The notes: generated by a model not told the origin, from the letters alone. Numbered from the stretch's first letter, positions 42,882 to 51,669 are shown. The stretch: DNA of 64,000 nucleotides from Mesorhizobium sp. M1B.F.Ca.ET.045.04.1.1 (GCF_003952465.1 NZ_CP034448.1:5743001-5807000), one strand, 5' to 3'. Made by a program: numbers and translations.

Positions 42882-42974
42882 CTAGCTGAACAGGATTGCG
42901 GCGGTCGCGAAGGCGACGCACAAGCCAAGCAACGGCGCTAGAAGCCAGCGCGCCTCATAGACGCTGCGATCCAT
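42882..42974 (-). CDS. 30-aa single-helix membrane peptide
   Basis: A 30-codon ORF with an ideal AGGAGG ribosome site 5 nt before the ATG. The peptide is MDRSVYEARWLLAPLLGLCV then AFATAAILFS: a short cytoplasmic start and one transmembrane helix. The size and shape resemble accessory peptides of membrane complexes. No complex genes are adjacent. Confidence 0.6.
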   Translation of the reverse strand: MDRSVYEARWLLAPLLGLCVAFATAAILFS

Positions 42975-43199
42975 TAGTTCCTCCTGATCCATGTGATGAA
43001 GGGAACGGATCGATCCTGGCTTGGTTCCTGAAGCAGAAGTCCCGGACCGCAGGTCCTGACGGCATCGGCCTTAAGACCTATGGCACGGAGGCTCCCTGAA
43101 GTCTTGCGATCCTGCCGGAAAAGGTGCAAGGGTCGGGACGGGTAGAAAATGGGCGAGATCGCCGGAACCGGAAGCGGTCACGGCGCTCGGGTTGGGCAA

Positions 43200-43493
43200 A
43201 TGTATTTTCCGCAGTTTCTTGTGGGAATGACGGCAACGCTCCTGGTGGTCCTGGGTTGGACGTACGCATCCACGGGATCGATCTGGGCATCGCTGGGCTG
43301 GACGTTCCTCGCGGGCGTTGTGCTGCAGGCAGGCTACTTCGTGGCCGTGCTGTGGCTCGTGCAAGCCGAAGGCCGGGTGACGGACGAAACCAAGGCGACC
43401 GACGCCAACGCCGCCAAGCTGCCCGGCCCGTTCGAGCGGGACGGCATCATCCACGCGCTGATCTCGCTTCTGTTCCCAAGGCTGCTGCCGTAA
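43200..43493 (+). CDS. ExoX-like exopolysaccharide production repressor
   Basis: A 97-aa protein from ATG 43200 (an ATG at 43149 would add 17 residues without a better ribosome site). Starts MYFPQFLVGMTATLLVVLGW and has two transmembrane helices, the second AGVVLQAGYFVAVLWLVQAE, the layout of rhizobial ExoX/PsiB-type membrane proteins that lower exopolysaccharide synthesis by acting on ExoY. No exo genes are adjacent. Confidence 0.75.
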   Translation: MYFPQFLVGMTATLLVVLGWTYASTGSIWASLGWTFLAGVVLQAGYFVAVLWLVQAEGRVTDETKATDANAAKLPGPFERDGIIHALISLLFPRLLP

Positions 43494-43801
43494 TTTAACG
43501 GTTCGGCGCCTGCGGAAGGCGCGCAACTCCCGACACTCGTCTTAGCCCCCCGGGAGCGGCCCGGCACCCTTGGTCTCACGGAGCAAGAGCACCAGGCCTG
43601 ACCGGCGAGGACCGCTTACGGGACTTCTCTAGTTGGGTGCACCGGCTAGCAAAGAAATATACGCAATCGCTAATGTAATCGGAATGCATCCATAAGGAGA
43701 AAAGCAGGAGTAGCTCGCCGTGTGGGTGCGGAACAGCTCGGCAAGATTGCCGCGGCACAGAATTCTGCACCGTGGCAATGCTTTGATGGAAGGGTGCGGC
43801 G
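43494..43801. other. Gap with no supported gene
   Basis: An AAGGAG at about 43694 is not followed by a plausible start. The stretch includes an A+T-rich segment (aaagaaatatacgcaatcg) that could hold a promoter. Confidence 0.35.
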
Positions 43802-44209
43802 TCAGCGCGCGGTGGCGGCTGTGGCCGAACGCACGGTTTCGGCAGCCGAGAAGACCACGAAGGCAAAGACCAGCACGGCGGCGGCGACGATCAACGAGCC
43901 GATCGCCACGACCGGCTCGATCTCCGGATGGCCTCCCGCCAGCATCCAGTAGAGCGCCGGCAGCATGATGACGAGTCCGACCGTATAGAGGCCGTAATGG
44001 ATCATGGCGACGCGGCGCTCGGCCTTGGCCGGATTGAGCGCATAGTAGCCGCCGAAGATGGCGCTGGTGACCCAGCCGAGAAGGTTGATGTGGGCATGCG
44101 CCGGGAAGGCGCCGTGATCGCCCGAAATCGCCATCTGCAGCCCGGCGGCTACGCCCAGGATAAGAAAGACGATGGCAGTTTTAAAGAAAAGCTCCGAAAC
44201 CCGCGGCAT
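43802..44209 (-). CDS. Four-helix membrane protein related to heme-copper oxidase subunit I
   Basis: A 135-aa protein with four hydrophobic helices. AFPAHAHINLLGWVTSAIFG contains the His pattern seen in the heme-binding helix of cytochrome oxidase subunit I, and FGGYYALNPAKAERRVAMIH follows it. Databases often name such proteins cytochrome-c oxidase, but they lack the full set of His ligands. It may bind heme or respond to oxygen or nitric oxide. Confidence 0.7.
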   Translation of the reverse strand: MPRVSELFFKTAIVFLILGVAAGLQMAISGDHGAFPAHAHINLLGWVTSAIFGGYYALNPAKAERRVAMIHYGLYTVGLVIMLPALYWMLAGGHPEIEPVVAIGSLIVAAAVLVFAFVVFSAAETVRSATAATAR

Positions 44210-44411
44210 TTTGTTGTCCTCCCAATGCCCTGTGGAAAATCCCTCACCCGCCAAGCCTACACGCTGCAAGGCATATTAGCCACGACGCACTGAGGGCGGC
44301 GGCGCGTTTTGGTGTGGATTGCTCCATTCTCCACTCGAGGAGCGTCTCGTCGCGCAAGGCGTTGGCGCCACGCGCAGCCGCGATGGCATCAAAAGATATT
44401 GCTCGTTGCCC

Positions 44412-44530
44412 TTTCAATGATGATTGTATCGTACTACGATGTTAAATCTCGGGCGGCAACCAGGAATGGGCGCCGACATCCAACGCTGCGGCTCCCGCTT
44501 TGGCTCGCCTTGAAAGAGGCGAGCTTTTTC
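44412..44530 (+). ncRNA. Possible small RNA with promoter and terminator
   Basis: TTTCAA (44412-44417) and TACGAT (44435-44440), 17 bp apart, could drive a transcript from about 44447. It ends at a strong terminator: GCTCGCCT (44503-44510), loop TGAAAG, AGGCGAGC (44517-44524), then TTTTT. The 84-nt transcript has no ORF with a ribosome site. A 13-bp palindrome (atcgtactacgat) covers the -10 region and may be a regulator site. Confidence 0.35.
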
Positions 44531-44625
44531 TTGTAATTTTTTTCTTGTCGTGGGTGGCTCGGCTCGCGCCGCTTCGTTCGTTGCCCATCTCCCGCCGTTC
44601 CGAATAGTTTGCCCACCAAGCCAGC

Positions 44626-44656
44626 AAAAATGCCGCCGAGCGAGGCCCGGCGGCAT
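44626..44656 (-). terminator. Terminator after the Gly-rich protein gene
   Basis: On the minus strand TGCCGCCG and CGGCGGCA form an 8-bp stem with a GC-rich loop and TTTTT follows, 30 bp after the stop at 44686. Confidence 0.75.
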
Positions 44657-44685
44657 GGCAGTCCACCCTCTGGCAGGCTCGCGCC

Positions 44686-45471
44686 TTACGGCGTCGTCAT
44701 CGATGCGGCTTCCTGATCGATCTTGTCGGCCAGCACGCCCTTGGCCCAGTCCGTCACCTCCTGATCGACCGGCTTGTTGGCCATGTCCTGAAGAGCGGTG
44801 TCGAGCGAAGCGTCATCGGGGGCAGGCGCATTATCAACCGCGGTCTGGGCATCCGCGACCGCTTGGGTATCATCGGCGATTGCCGTGTTCTGCGCGTCGA
44901 TCTGCGCCTGCACGTCGGCGATCTGCGCGTCGAGAGCCGTCTGCTGTTCGGGCGTGAAGCCGGTAGTGTCAGTCGCGTTGAGGTCGGCGAGCTGCGTGGT
45001 GAGGTCGGCGAGCGTGGCCTGGTCGGCGGCCAGCTTGGCGTTTGCCGCGTCGAGTTTGGCCTGCGCATTCTGGGCTACGGCCGCCTGAGTCACATAGGCC
45101 TGAATGCTGGCGAACTTCTTGCTCTTGGAGTTCATGTAGGCGTTGATGTTGCGCTGCAGCGAGTTCAACCGGCCGAGCTTGGCGTGTATGTTCTTTTCCT
45201 TCGGCGTGGCGGCCGTAGCCGTGTCATCCGTGGTGTCGTCCTGCGACTTCGCCACCTGCCCGGGAGCCGACGCCTTGCCATGCGTGCCGCTGTTGCCCTT
45301 GCCGCCGGCATTGCCGCCACCGTTGCCGTTACCGCCGCCGTTTCCGTTGCCGCCGCCATGGCTGCCACCATTGCCGTGGCCGCCGCCATTGCCGCCGGCC
45401 CCGGCAAGCGCCGGAGCTGCCGCGAGCGCAAGGATGGCCAATGAAGCCAGAAGTGTCTTTCGGATCGTCAT
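44686..45471 (-). CDS. Exported Gly/Asn-rich coiled-coil protein
   Basis: A 261-aa protein with a signal peptide (LLASLAILALAAAPALAG). Then about 45 residues of Gly/Asn/His repeats (GGNGGGHGNGGSHGGGNGNG), and from residue 90 a long helix with Ala/Asp/Gln heptads (KLDAANAKLAADQATLADLT and QIADVQAQIDAQNTAIADDT). It is probably an envelope or matrix protein. Start by GGAG at ATG 45471. No homologous function is recognised. Confidence 0.75.
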   Translation of the reverse strand: MTIRKTLLASLAILALAAAPALAGAGGNGGGHGNGGSHGGGNGNGGGNGNGGGNAGGKGNSGTHGKASAPGQVAKSQDDTTDDTATAATPKEKNIHAKLGRLNSLQRNINAYMNSKSKKFASIQAYVTQAAVAQNAQAKLDAANAKLAADQATLADLTTQLADLNATDTTGFTPEQQTALDAQIADVQAQIDAQNTAIADDTQAVADAQTAVDNAPAPDDASLDTALQDMANKPVDQEVTDWAKGVLADKIDQEAASMTTP

Positions 45472-45908
45472 CGTGTTTCTCCGCAGGTGAATCGCCACCA
45501 CTGCCCAACCGCTAGGCCGCGTCATATGAGAATTCCCTAACGGCTTGGAGTAACTTTTAGACAAATACCGTCGCGGCAAGAGAGCAAACCTGGGAAGCGT
45601 CCCCGGAACCGGCCACGTTCCTATATTAACTTATTGAAATCATTTCATAAATAAATGGCCCATGCTCCTATCCGCCCTCTGGAACAATGAAGGCCCATGT
45701 CGCATCGGACCATGGACCCAAGATCATGCGGCCGCAGTCGGCGTCAGGGTTCCAAACCCTTGTTTATGTAGAGGTTTTCGCAAAAAACGCCGCGCCAGTC
45801 AGGGGCCCCGCGCATGGGAGCCGTCAGCATTTGGCCGCTCAAGCGCGTCGGCGGTTTGTCTTACGCAATCCCGGATGATATCGACATATACTTTTATATA
45901 GTTTTCCC
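45472..45908. other. Gap with no supported gene
   Basis: An A+T-rich stretch (45622-45655) may hold the promoter of the Gly-rich protein or of a small plus-strand transcript. No ORF is convincing. Confidence 0.4.
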
Positions 45909-46033
45909 GGAATTGCGATCTTGCTTGGCGCAATTCCGGACGGAAAACCGCTGCTCACTTTTCCTGGAATTGCGATCTTGCTTGGCGCAATTCCGGACGG
46001 AAAACCGCTGCTCACTTTTCCTGGAATTGCTCT
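45909..46033. repeat. 57-bp tandem repeat of the ggaattgc/gcaattcc element
   Basis: Two identical 57-bp units (45909-45965, 45966-46022) and the start of a third. Each holds ggaattgc and gcaattcc as inverted arms, then ggacggaaaaccgctgctca and cttttcct. Diverged single copies lie at about 33.96 kb (inside a gene) and 23.96 kb. Confidence 0.85.
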
Positions 46034-46071
46034 AGCTGCAGATCAGCTCGATATCGACCTTTCTGTTCCGG

Positions 46072-46503
46072 CTATGACGGGCAAGCTCCTTTCACGCTGT
46101 TGAGGAGCGGCACGTTCACCGTGGTCGACTGGCTGACCGGGAAGTCGCTGAAAAACGGGAAATCGATGACGAAGGCATAGCTGGCGTTCACATGCGCTAT
46201 GCAGAAGCCGCCGCTCGGGGGATCAGTGGTGATTGTGACATCGACATTCTGCAAGCCAAGCGCCAGCAGCTTCTGCGTGGCGATCGTCTGAATCTGCGAT
46301 TGGGTCATCGTGTTGTTGAGCTGCAGCGAGCGCGCTGAGGCCTCCAGCGCGTAGCGCACGCTGGACATGTTGTTCATCGACCAGCCGAAGGCGAAGATGC
46401 CGAACAAGAGCATGATCAGGAAGGGCACGATCAGCGCGAATTCAATCGCGGCTCCGCCGGAGCTGTCGCCGGCAAACGCCTTTGCTCTTTTGTCAGCGGA
46501 CAC
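46072..46503 (-). CDS. TadE-like pilus protein
   Basis: A 143-aa protein from GTG 46503, which follows [26 protein letters not shown] is the TadE leader and helix, with the acidic residue after the processing Gly. The C-terminal domain has [20 protein letters not shown]. The start overlaps the upstream TadE gene by 11 bp. It may form the tip or base of a Flp pilus. No Tad motor genes lie in the window. Confidence 0.82.
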   Translation of the reverse strand: MSADKRAKAFAGDSSGGAAIEFALIVPFLIMLLFGIFAFGWSMNNMSSVRYALEASARSLQLNNTMTQSQIQTIATQKLLALGLQNVDVTITTDPPSGGFCIAHVNASYAFVIDFPFFSDFPVSQSTTVNVPLLNSVKGACPS

Positions 46504-46933
46504 GGACCACCTGTAGGTGGGAGAGCGCCGTGTCATGTGGGAAAACGCCGAAGCTGAAGGGCGGCACCCAGGTGCCCGACGCCTGGATCTGGACATAGAT
46601 CGAGGGAAGCTTGGATCCCGCGCAGACGGTCGACGACACGACCACGGTGGTTCCGCATTTGTAGGTGCGGGAAATCGCGACCGCCGCATCGTCGGGCTTC
46701 TTTTGCCAGCTTGAGAGCGCGGCGGCCTGGATGGCGTTGTCATCGCTGGCGCCAGCCAACAGCAGGTTCGCGGCCGTCTTCACGCCGGACCGCATCGCCA
46801 GCGAGTTGGTGACGTAGGACCAGCCGTCAGCGATGCCGAAGAGCGCAGTGCACAGTACCGGCAGCACCAGCGCGAATTCCACCGCGGCGGCGCCGGAGCG
46901 GCTCTTGCGGAAGCGGATTGCGGTTGGCCCCAT
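46493..46933 (-). CDS. TadE-like pilus protein
   Basis: A 146-aa protein. [20 protein letters not shown] is the TadE-type prepilin-like segment, followed by one domain with three Cys (YKCGTT, TVCAGS). It lies 4 bp after the TadG-like gene and overlaps the next TadE gene, so all three are one operon. Confidence 0.85.
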   Translation of the reverse strand: MGPTAIRFRKSRSGAAAVEFALVLPVLCTALFGIADGWSYVTNSLAMRSGVKTAANLLLAGASDDNAIQAAALSSWQKKPDDAAVAISRTYKCGTTVVVSSTVCAGSKLPSIYVQIQASGTWVPPFSFGVFPHDTALSHLQVVRVR

Positions 46934-46937
46934 GCCG

Positions 46938-48188
46938 CTACTCGACGACCGCGACCGACGCCGCCGCCGGGATATCCCTCATCCCGAGGCTCGTGCAGTC
47001 CTGCTTGATGGTGGTGCTGCCCGACCATTGGATGGTGTCGGCAACCACCTGCGTGCAGCCGCCCGTCCCGGAGAAGTTGCCGAGATAGTTGACCTGCTGC
47101 TTGGGGAAATAGATGGCGCCAGTCAGCAACGAGTCCGCAGTGCCGTTGAAGGTGCTCTGCGCCGCGTTCCCGGTCCTGTCGCCATAGAACAGCACGCCGG
47201 AATAGGTGCCCGAGGTCGGCGCGCTGAGCGTGACCGTGGCGTTGCCGTTCATGCTGACGGTGTTGCTGCCGGACATGAAGATGGTCACGCCGGTGCAGGG
47301 TGCGGCGCAGGTCACCACCGCGCCGGCGTTGATCTTGAAACTGCCTTGCACGACATAAGTGCCCGAAGAAAGCGCGACACTGCCCTTGAGGTCCATCCCG
47401 CTGCAATAGGTCCCAGCCTGGAGTGTTTGCGACGTCTTGCTGCCGTTGACATTCTTGCACGGGTTGGTGGCCGCCGGCGCCGGCAGATCGGAGAACGGGT
47501 CAGAAGCGGGCAATGCCTGTGTGATCGGGGCGGCGCAGACCGTGGTTGCCGGAGTGTTCAGCACCACGCCCCCGACCGAGATCAGGCAGTCGACCGAGAG
47601 CCCGGCCGATCCCTGCGACTTGATGGCATCGCTGGCGGTCGAATTCGCCATGATCGAGCAGCCGACCAGGTTGACGTTGGTGTTGCCGGAAAACAGCACC
47701 GACTGCGAGGCCGCCGGATCGAGCGCCCGCATGCAGGCCTTGGAAGCATCGGTGATCAAGGCCACCGCCCTCGCCTGCTCCGGCACCTTGCTCTGGGTAA
47801 AGATGGCGGTGAACATCCGGTCGAGATCCTGGTTGAGGATAACTTCGACCGCCTTCTTGGCCGTGTTCGGCCCCGAGGTGGGCGGCGTGTGGACGACAAT
47901 GGTGCCGGTGCCGAGGCCGTTGTCGGTGGCCGACTGTGTGGCGGCCGCCGTGATCGCCGCGGTGTCGGATCCGGCGACCTTTTCCAGCGCGCCGGCATAG
48001 GCGGCGGCGTCGGCCGTCGCCTGCAGCTTCAGGCTCGAATAGTACCAATAGGACGTTTCGACGCCGAGCCCGGCCCCGCCGACGACGACCGGCAAGGCGA
48101 GCGCGAAGATGGTTGCAACATTGCCGCCCTCGCCGCCGCGCAGGCGACGGGAGACGAACTGTCTGAAAATTCGACTAAATGAGGCCAT
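46938..48188 (-). CDS. TadG-like pilus assembly protein
   Basis: A 416-aa protein from ATG 48188 (a TTG at 48230 is possible). An N-terminal hydrophobic helix (GNVATIFALALPVVVGGAGL) is followed by VETSYWYYSSLKLQATADAA, typical of TadG-like proteins. The C-terminal two thirds is a Ser/Thr/Gly-rich beta structure (SGTYVVQGSFKINAGAVVTC) with many Cys. The family is extracytoplasmic and helps Flp pilus assembly. It is closely similar in layout to the divergent gene at 48469. Confidence 0.85.
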   Translation of the reverse strand: MASFSRIFRQFVSRRLRGGEGGNVATIFALALPVVVGGAGLGVETSYWYYSSLKLQATADAAAYAGALEKVAGSDTAAITAAATQSATDNGLGTGTIVVHTPPTSGPNTAKKAVEVILNQDLDRMFTAIFTQSKVPEQARAVALITDASKACMRALDPAASQSVLFSGNTNVNLVGCSIMANSTASDAIKSQGSAGLSVDCLISVGGVVLNTPATTVCAAPITQALPASDPFSDLPAPAATNPCKNVNGSKTSQTLQAGTYCSGMDLKGSVALSSGTYVVQGSFKINAGAVVTCAAPCTGVTIFMSGSNTVSMNGNATVTLSAPTSGTYSGVLFYGDRTGNAAQSTFNGTADSLLTGAIYFPKQQVNYLGNFSGTGGCTQVVADTIQWSGSTTIKQDCTSLGMRDIPAAASVAVVE

Positions 48189-48468
48189 GGCCGAGTTCGC
48201 CCAAGCTATCCCGGCTAACACGTTCAACATCCGCCGATAAACGAATGGCTAATTTTTTTCCTCGACTTGCGGCATTTGGACCCCTGAGGGCGTATTTGCC
48301 ACCTTACGCCGCAGGACATCGGACTTAGGTCCCAGTTTGTATCAGACTAAGGTGTAACTATTAGAAAAGGCTGCTATTTTAGCATTTCCTGCATTTTATC
48401 TTTTTCGGAAATCCCTCGTAGAGACAGGATGGCGTATCGATCTTCCATATCCGGCGAGGGCGGCTCCG

Positions 48469-49686
48469 ATGATTGGACAGTTCTGGGCTTCGAAGCGCGG
48501 CAATTTCGCCCTGGCGACCGCGATCGCCATGGTGCCGCTGATGCTCGTCTTGGCCGGCGTCGTCGACCTGGTGGGCACCAGCGACGACGCCGCGCAACTG
48601 CAGAACTCGCTGGACGCGGCCGGGCTCGCGGTGGGCACGAAATACCAGCCGAGCATGTCGGCGAACGATGTGCGGCAGCTCGGCCAGACTTTCTTCGCGG
48701 CCAATATGAGCGCGGCCGACGCCCAGGAATATTCGGGCAGCGTCGATGCCTTCCAGGCGACCGCCAGCGGCGATCCGAGCGCCTACTATATTTCTTTGTC
48801 GTCGAGCATCAGCCGGCCGGCCTTCGTCAGCGGCGCGCCCGCCTGGCAGGCGACGCGCTCGGCTGCCATCGAGGTCAAGCCCGGGGCGCAGGCGTGCGTG
48901 CTGGCGCTCGATCCGCATGCCGACGACGCCGTCAGCCTGCAGGGCTCCACCAATGTCGCGATGAACGGCTGCGTGATCGCCGCCAATTCGGACGCGGCCG
49001 ACGCCGTCAGCCGCGGCGGCTCGGCGATCGTCAGCGCCGGATGCGTCTCGACGGTAGGCACGACCTCCGGCCTCACGCCGCCCAATGCCACGTTTTCCTG
49101 CGACGCGCCGCTGGAAAACCAGTATGCGTCCTTCGATCCGCTGGCCAATGTCACGCCTCCCCCCTACGGGCTCTGCACCGCAATGCCCAACGGCAAGACG
49201 ATCACGCTCTCGCCCGGCACGTATTGCGACAAGACCTGGTCGGGACAGATCACGCTCAATCCGGGCGTCTACATCCTGCGAAACGTCGCCATAAAGCCCG
49301 GCGGCAACGGCAGCCTGACGGGGCACGGCGTGACGATTTTCCTGATGGAGGGATCGCAGATCACCATCAACGCCAACGAGACGGTGGACCTCTCACCGAT
49401 GACCAGCGGTCCTTATGCCGGCATCACCATCTTCCAGGCCCACGGCAACACACAGGCGCTGACGTTGAACGGCGGATCCGGCTCGGTGGTGAGCGGCTTC
49501 ATCTATGCCCCCGACGCGCCCATCACCTATGCCGGCAACTCGGACATGAATGCGCAGGGCAGTTGCCTGCGGCTGGTCGGCAAAACCGTCGCCATGACGG
49601 GGAATTCGGCGGTGAAGTCGGACTGCACGGCCGAGCTCGGCAATCGCGAGATGTATGCCGGCAGGATGATCACCCTGGTGAAGTAG
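48469..49686 (+). CDS. Second TadG-like protein, divergent
   Basis: A 405-aa protein with the same layout as its neighbour: RGNFALATAIAMVPLMLVLA helix, DAAQLQNSLDAAGLAVGTKY, then a Cys-containing beta-rich domain with SPGTYCDKTWSGQITLNPGV. The two are divergent across 280 bp, so they may share control. It lies outside any Tad secretion cluster. Confidence 0.82.
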   Translation: MIGQFWASKRGNFALATAIAMVPLMLVLAGVVDLVGTSDDAAQLQNSLDAAGLAVGTKYQPSMSANDVRQLGQTFFAANMSAADAQEYSGSVDAFQATASGDPSAYYISLSSSISRPAFVSGAPAWQATRSAAIEVKPGAQACVLALDPHADDAVSLQGSTNVAMNGCVIAANSDAADAVSRGGSAIVSAGCVSTVGTTSGLTPPNATFSCDAPLENQYASFDPLANVTPPPYGLCTAMPNGKTITLSPGTYCDKTWSGQITLNPGVYILRNVAIKPGGNGSLTGHGVTIFLMEGSQITINANETVDLSPMTSGPYAGITIFQAHGNTQALTLNGGSGSVVSGFIYAPDAPITYAGNSDMNAQGSCLRLVGKTVAMTGNSAVKSDCTAELGNREMYAGRMITLVK

Positions 49687-49717
49687 CGCTGTCTGTTGGC
49701 GAATTCCCTCAAAGGCC

Positions 49718-49790
49718 GCGATCCTTCGCGCCCTCCTCTGCCCTGCCGGACAATTTCCCCCACAAGGGGGGAGATTGGCAGTTCCGGCGT
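49718..49790. repeat. Half copy of the intergenic repeat
   Basis: ctcctctgccctgccggaca then cccccacaagggggg and gattggcagttccggcg, the right half only. Confidence 0.6.
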
Positions 49791-49795
49791 CTTGC

Positions 49796-50032
49796 CTAAA
49801 ACTCCGGCACGATATCAGCGCCCGGCTGCTCGTCGAACAACACCGCGCAGCCGCGCTCCAACGCCACCTGGCTCAAGGCGTTCGCCGCCGCCTCGTCCGA
49901 GGAGACGAAGTCGCCGGTCAGAACGCGCAGTTCCTCGACGGCTTTCGACATTGAGATGAAGCGCCCGGCCGCGCGATCGCTCGCGCAGGCATCGACGACG
50001 CAAAGAAGATCGATGAGTTCGAAGCTATCCAT
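49796..50032 (-). CDS. Short hypothetical protein, paralogue of the gene at 41663
   Basis: A 78-aa protein from ATG 50032, which follows GGAGG. SMSKAVEELRVLTGDFVSSD and ALERGCAVLFD align with the protein at 41663-41872. It has three Cys, two near the N-terminus (LLCVVDACASD). Function unknown. Confidence 0.6.
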   Translation of the reverse strand: MDSFELIDLLCVVDACASDRAAGRFISMSKAVEELRVLTGDFVSSDEAAANALSQVALERGCAVLFDEQPGADIVPEF

Positions 50033-50096
50033 GGCGGCCTCCGCCGACAGCATCCCTTCGCGGGAGTTAACGGCGCGGTGTGCGGCCAGGTTCCGC

Positions 50097-50348
50097 TCAC
50101 GAATTAGACGACGGCCTCGACAGCGGCCTCTGGGGCGCGAGCTTGAGATCGAAGCGCGGCGGCAGGCAAGGCTCGAAGCAGACCTTGCGCACGGATCCGG
50201 TCGTGGCCGGATCGACCGGAAGCAGAATGACCATCTGCGCCTGACGTTCCGGCCAGAGCGGCTTGCCGAAGACGAGGAAGATGCCGGCGATCACGGCTGC
50301 CAGCAAAAGGGCGGCGAACAGGTTCGCGATAAACTCGCCGGGCTGCAT
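50097..50348 (-). CDS. Small single-helix membrane protein
   Basis: An 83-aa protein with one transmembrane helix near the N-terminus (FIANLFAALLLAAVIAGIFL) and a basic, Pro-rich tail (CLPPRFDLKLAPQRPLSRPS). Ribosome site GGGAG before ATG 50348. A perfect hairpin lies in its leader. Confidence 0.6.
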   Translation of the reverse strand: MQPGEFIANLFAALLLAAVIAGIFLVFGKPLWPERQAQMVILLPVDPATTGSVRKVCFEPCLPPRFDLKLAPQRPLSRPSSNS

Positions 50349-50361
50349 TGGGCATCTCCCA

Positions 50362-50384
50362 GGAGCAGTTCGGCGAACTGCTCC
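50362..50384. promoter_or_regulatory. Perfect hairpin in the leader of the small membrane protein
   Basis: GGAGCAGTTC-GGC-GAACTGCTCC, a 10-bp stem with a 3-nt loop, ends a few bases before the GGGAG ribosome site of the 50348 gene. It may modulate translation, or it may be a small repeat. Confidence 0.5.
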
Positions 50385-50539
50385 AACCATTTGCTTTTAG
50401 GAAGCTGCCCGCCACATCGCAGGAAATGGCGGGCACTCCACTCTGAGCCGCCGATGAAGGGACTTTGTTCGACGACCTGTCAGGCAATGAATTGCCGGCG
50501 TACTTGTTTCCAAAAATCCGGTCACTCGGGCCTCTGCAG

Positions 50540-50669
50540 TGCAAGGTGAGACTTCAGTCGCAGAGGCGCTACGGACCGTAGCCCCCAGGCGCAACCAGTT
50601 GAGCGGGAACACGTTGACGGAGCGGCTACTCCAGCACTGGCCCGCGTCGGAAGGCGCGGGCCTCTTTTT
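50540..50669 (+). ncRNA. Possible small RNA ending in a terminator
   Basis: A stem-loop (ggcgctacgg / ccgtagcccc, about 50567-50588) and then a strong terminator, GGCCCGCG (50639-50646) with CGCGGGCC (50655-50662) followed by TTTTT. No ORF precedes it in this orientation, so it may end a small RNA. The promoter is not clear. Confidence 0.35.
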
Positions 50670-50683
50670 CTCGCCGGCAGCTC

Positions 50684-50875
50684 TCAGCCGTCCATTTCCA
50701 TCGGTTCATGGCCGGGCCTTTGATGCCAGACGACCTGGCGGAAATCCGTCAGTTCGACAACCTGGTCGCAGACTGGACAGATGTAGCTGTCACAACACTG
50801 GCGGAGCGCCGGCGGGTCACGACGGGTGCCTGGGACCCGCGGATGGGTTTGCGTTTTCGGAGCCTGATGAAGCAT
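50684..50875 (-). CDS. Small zinc-ribbon protein
   Basis: A 63-aa protein with a strong GGAGG ribosome site. CCDSYICPVCDQVVELTDFR gives the zinc-binding Cys residues and VVWHQRPGHEP the His pair. Likely a free-standing zinc ribbon of unknown role. Confidence 0.6.
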   Translation of the reverse strand: MLHQAPKTQTHPRVPGTRRDPPALRQCCDSYICPVCDQVVELTDFRQVVWHQRPGHEPMEMDG

Positions 50876-50902
50876 CGGTTTCCTCCCTGTTTTTTAGTTT
50901 GA

Positions 50903-51145
50903 TTGCCTCCGTCCGATGATCCTCCCCACCACGGCTACGTCCCTGCCTGCCCAGCGTGCGGCGCACACTTGGCGAAGCTCGAGACTGTTCTGGTTGGGAA
51001 TTGCGACAGCGGCGACGGGATCGTCCAGACCGGTTGCCGAGGATTCATCGAATTCTCCCTTTGGGGGCGAGAACGGATGGCCCCTCAACCATCGTCGTGC
51101 CGACGCTCCGAGCAGCAAATCACCGGCAGGGCATGCTTGCAATAG
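50903..51145 (+). CDS. Possible small zinc-ribbon protein
   Basis: An 80-aa frame starting at TTG without a ribosome site. HHGYVPACPACGAHLAKLE and a later pair of Cys (GNCDSGDG, VQTGC) resemble a zinc ribbon, but the end of the frame is poor in structure. The opposite strand also has an open frame, so this call is weak. Confidence 0.3.
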   Translation: MPPSDDPPHHGYVPACPACGAHLAKLETVLVGNCDSGDGIVQTGCRGFIEFSLWGRERMAPQPSSCRRSEQQITGRACLQ

Positions 51146-51288
51146 CCGCTGCGCGGCAAAATCGATTTCCCGCCGCGCCTCGCAATTACATTAGCAATCA
51201 CTCATTGAAAGGCGTATGAATCCGGCAGCGGTCGCCGGCGATCGCGGCGTCAGGCTCCGCTTGGACTCATGGAATATGGGAGGATGCC

Positions 51289-51669
51289 ATGGCCGAAGCT
51301 GCAATGAACGTCACCAAGCTCGAATCCAAGTCGCACAACAACCCCGATGAAGTCCGCTCGCCCGCCAAGACACGTGTCGAAATCGTGCGGCTGCCGGGCT
51401 ACACGCTCGGGCGGCTCAACATGGAGCCCGGCTGGAAATGGTCCGAATGCGTGAAGCCGGTGGTCAAGACAGACAGCTGCCAGGTCTCGCATGTCGGCTA
51501 TGTCGTGTCCGGGACGATCACTGTGCGCATGAACGACGGGACCGAGAAAACCTTCACCGAGGGCACGTCTTATACGATCCCGCCCGGCCATGACGCCTGG
51601 ATGGTAGGCAATCAGCCGTTTCAATGCATCGAGGTGCTCAGCGCAGAACAATACGCCAAGCCGGCGTAG
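51289..51669 (+). CDS. Cupin domain protein
   Basis: A 126-aa single-domain cupin. GYTLGRLNMEPGWKWSECVK is motif 1 and GYVVSGTITVRMNDGTEKTF motif 2, with PGHDAWMVGNQPFQCIEV closing the barrel. The His residues that bind metal are only partly kept. A GGGAGG ribosome site precedes it. Confidence 0.85.
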   Translation: MAEAAMNVTKLESKSHNNPDEVRSPAKTRVEIVRLPGYTLGRLNMEPGWKWSECVKPVVKTDSCQVSHVGYVVSGTITVRMNDGTEKTFTEGTSYTIPPGHDAWMVGNQPFQCIEVLSAEQYAKPA

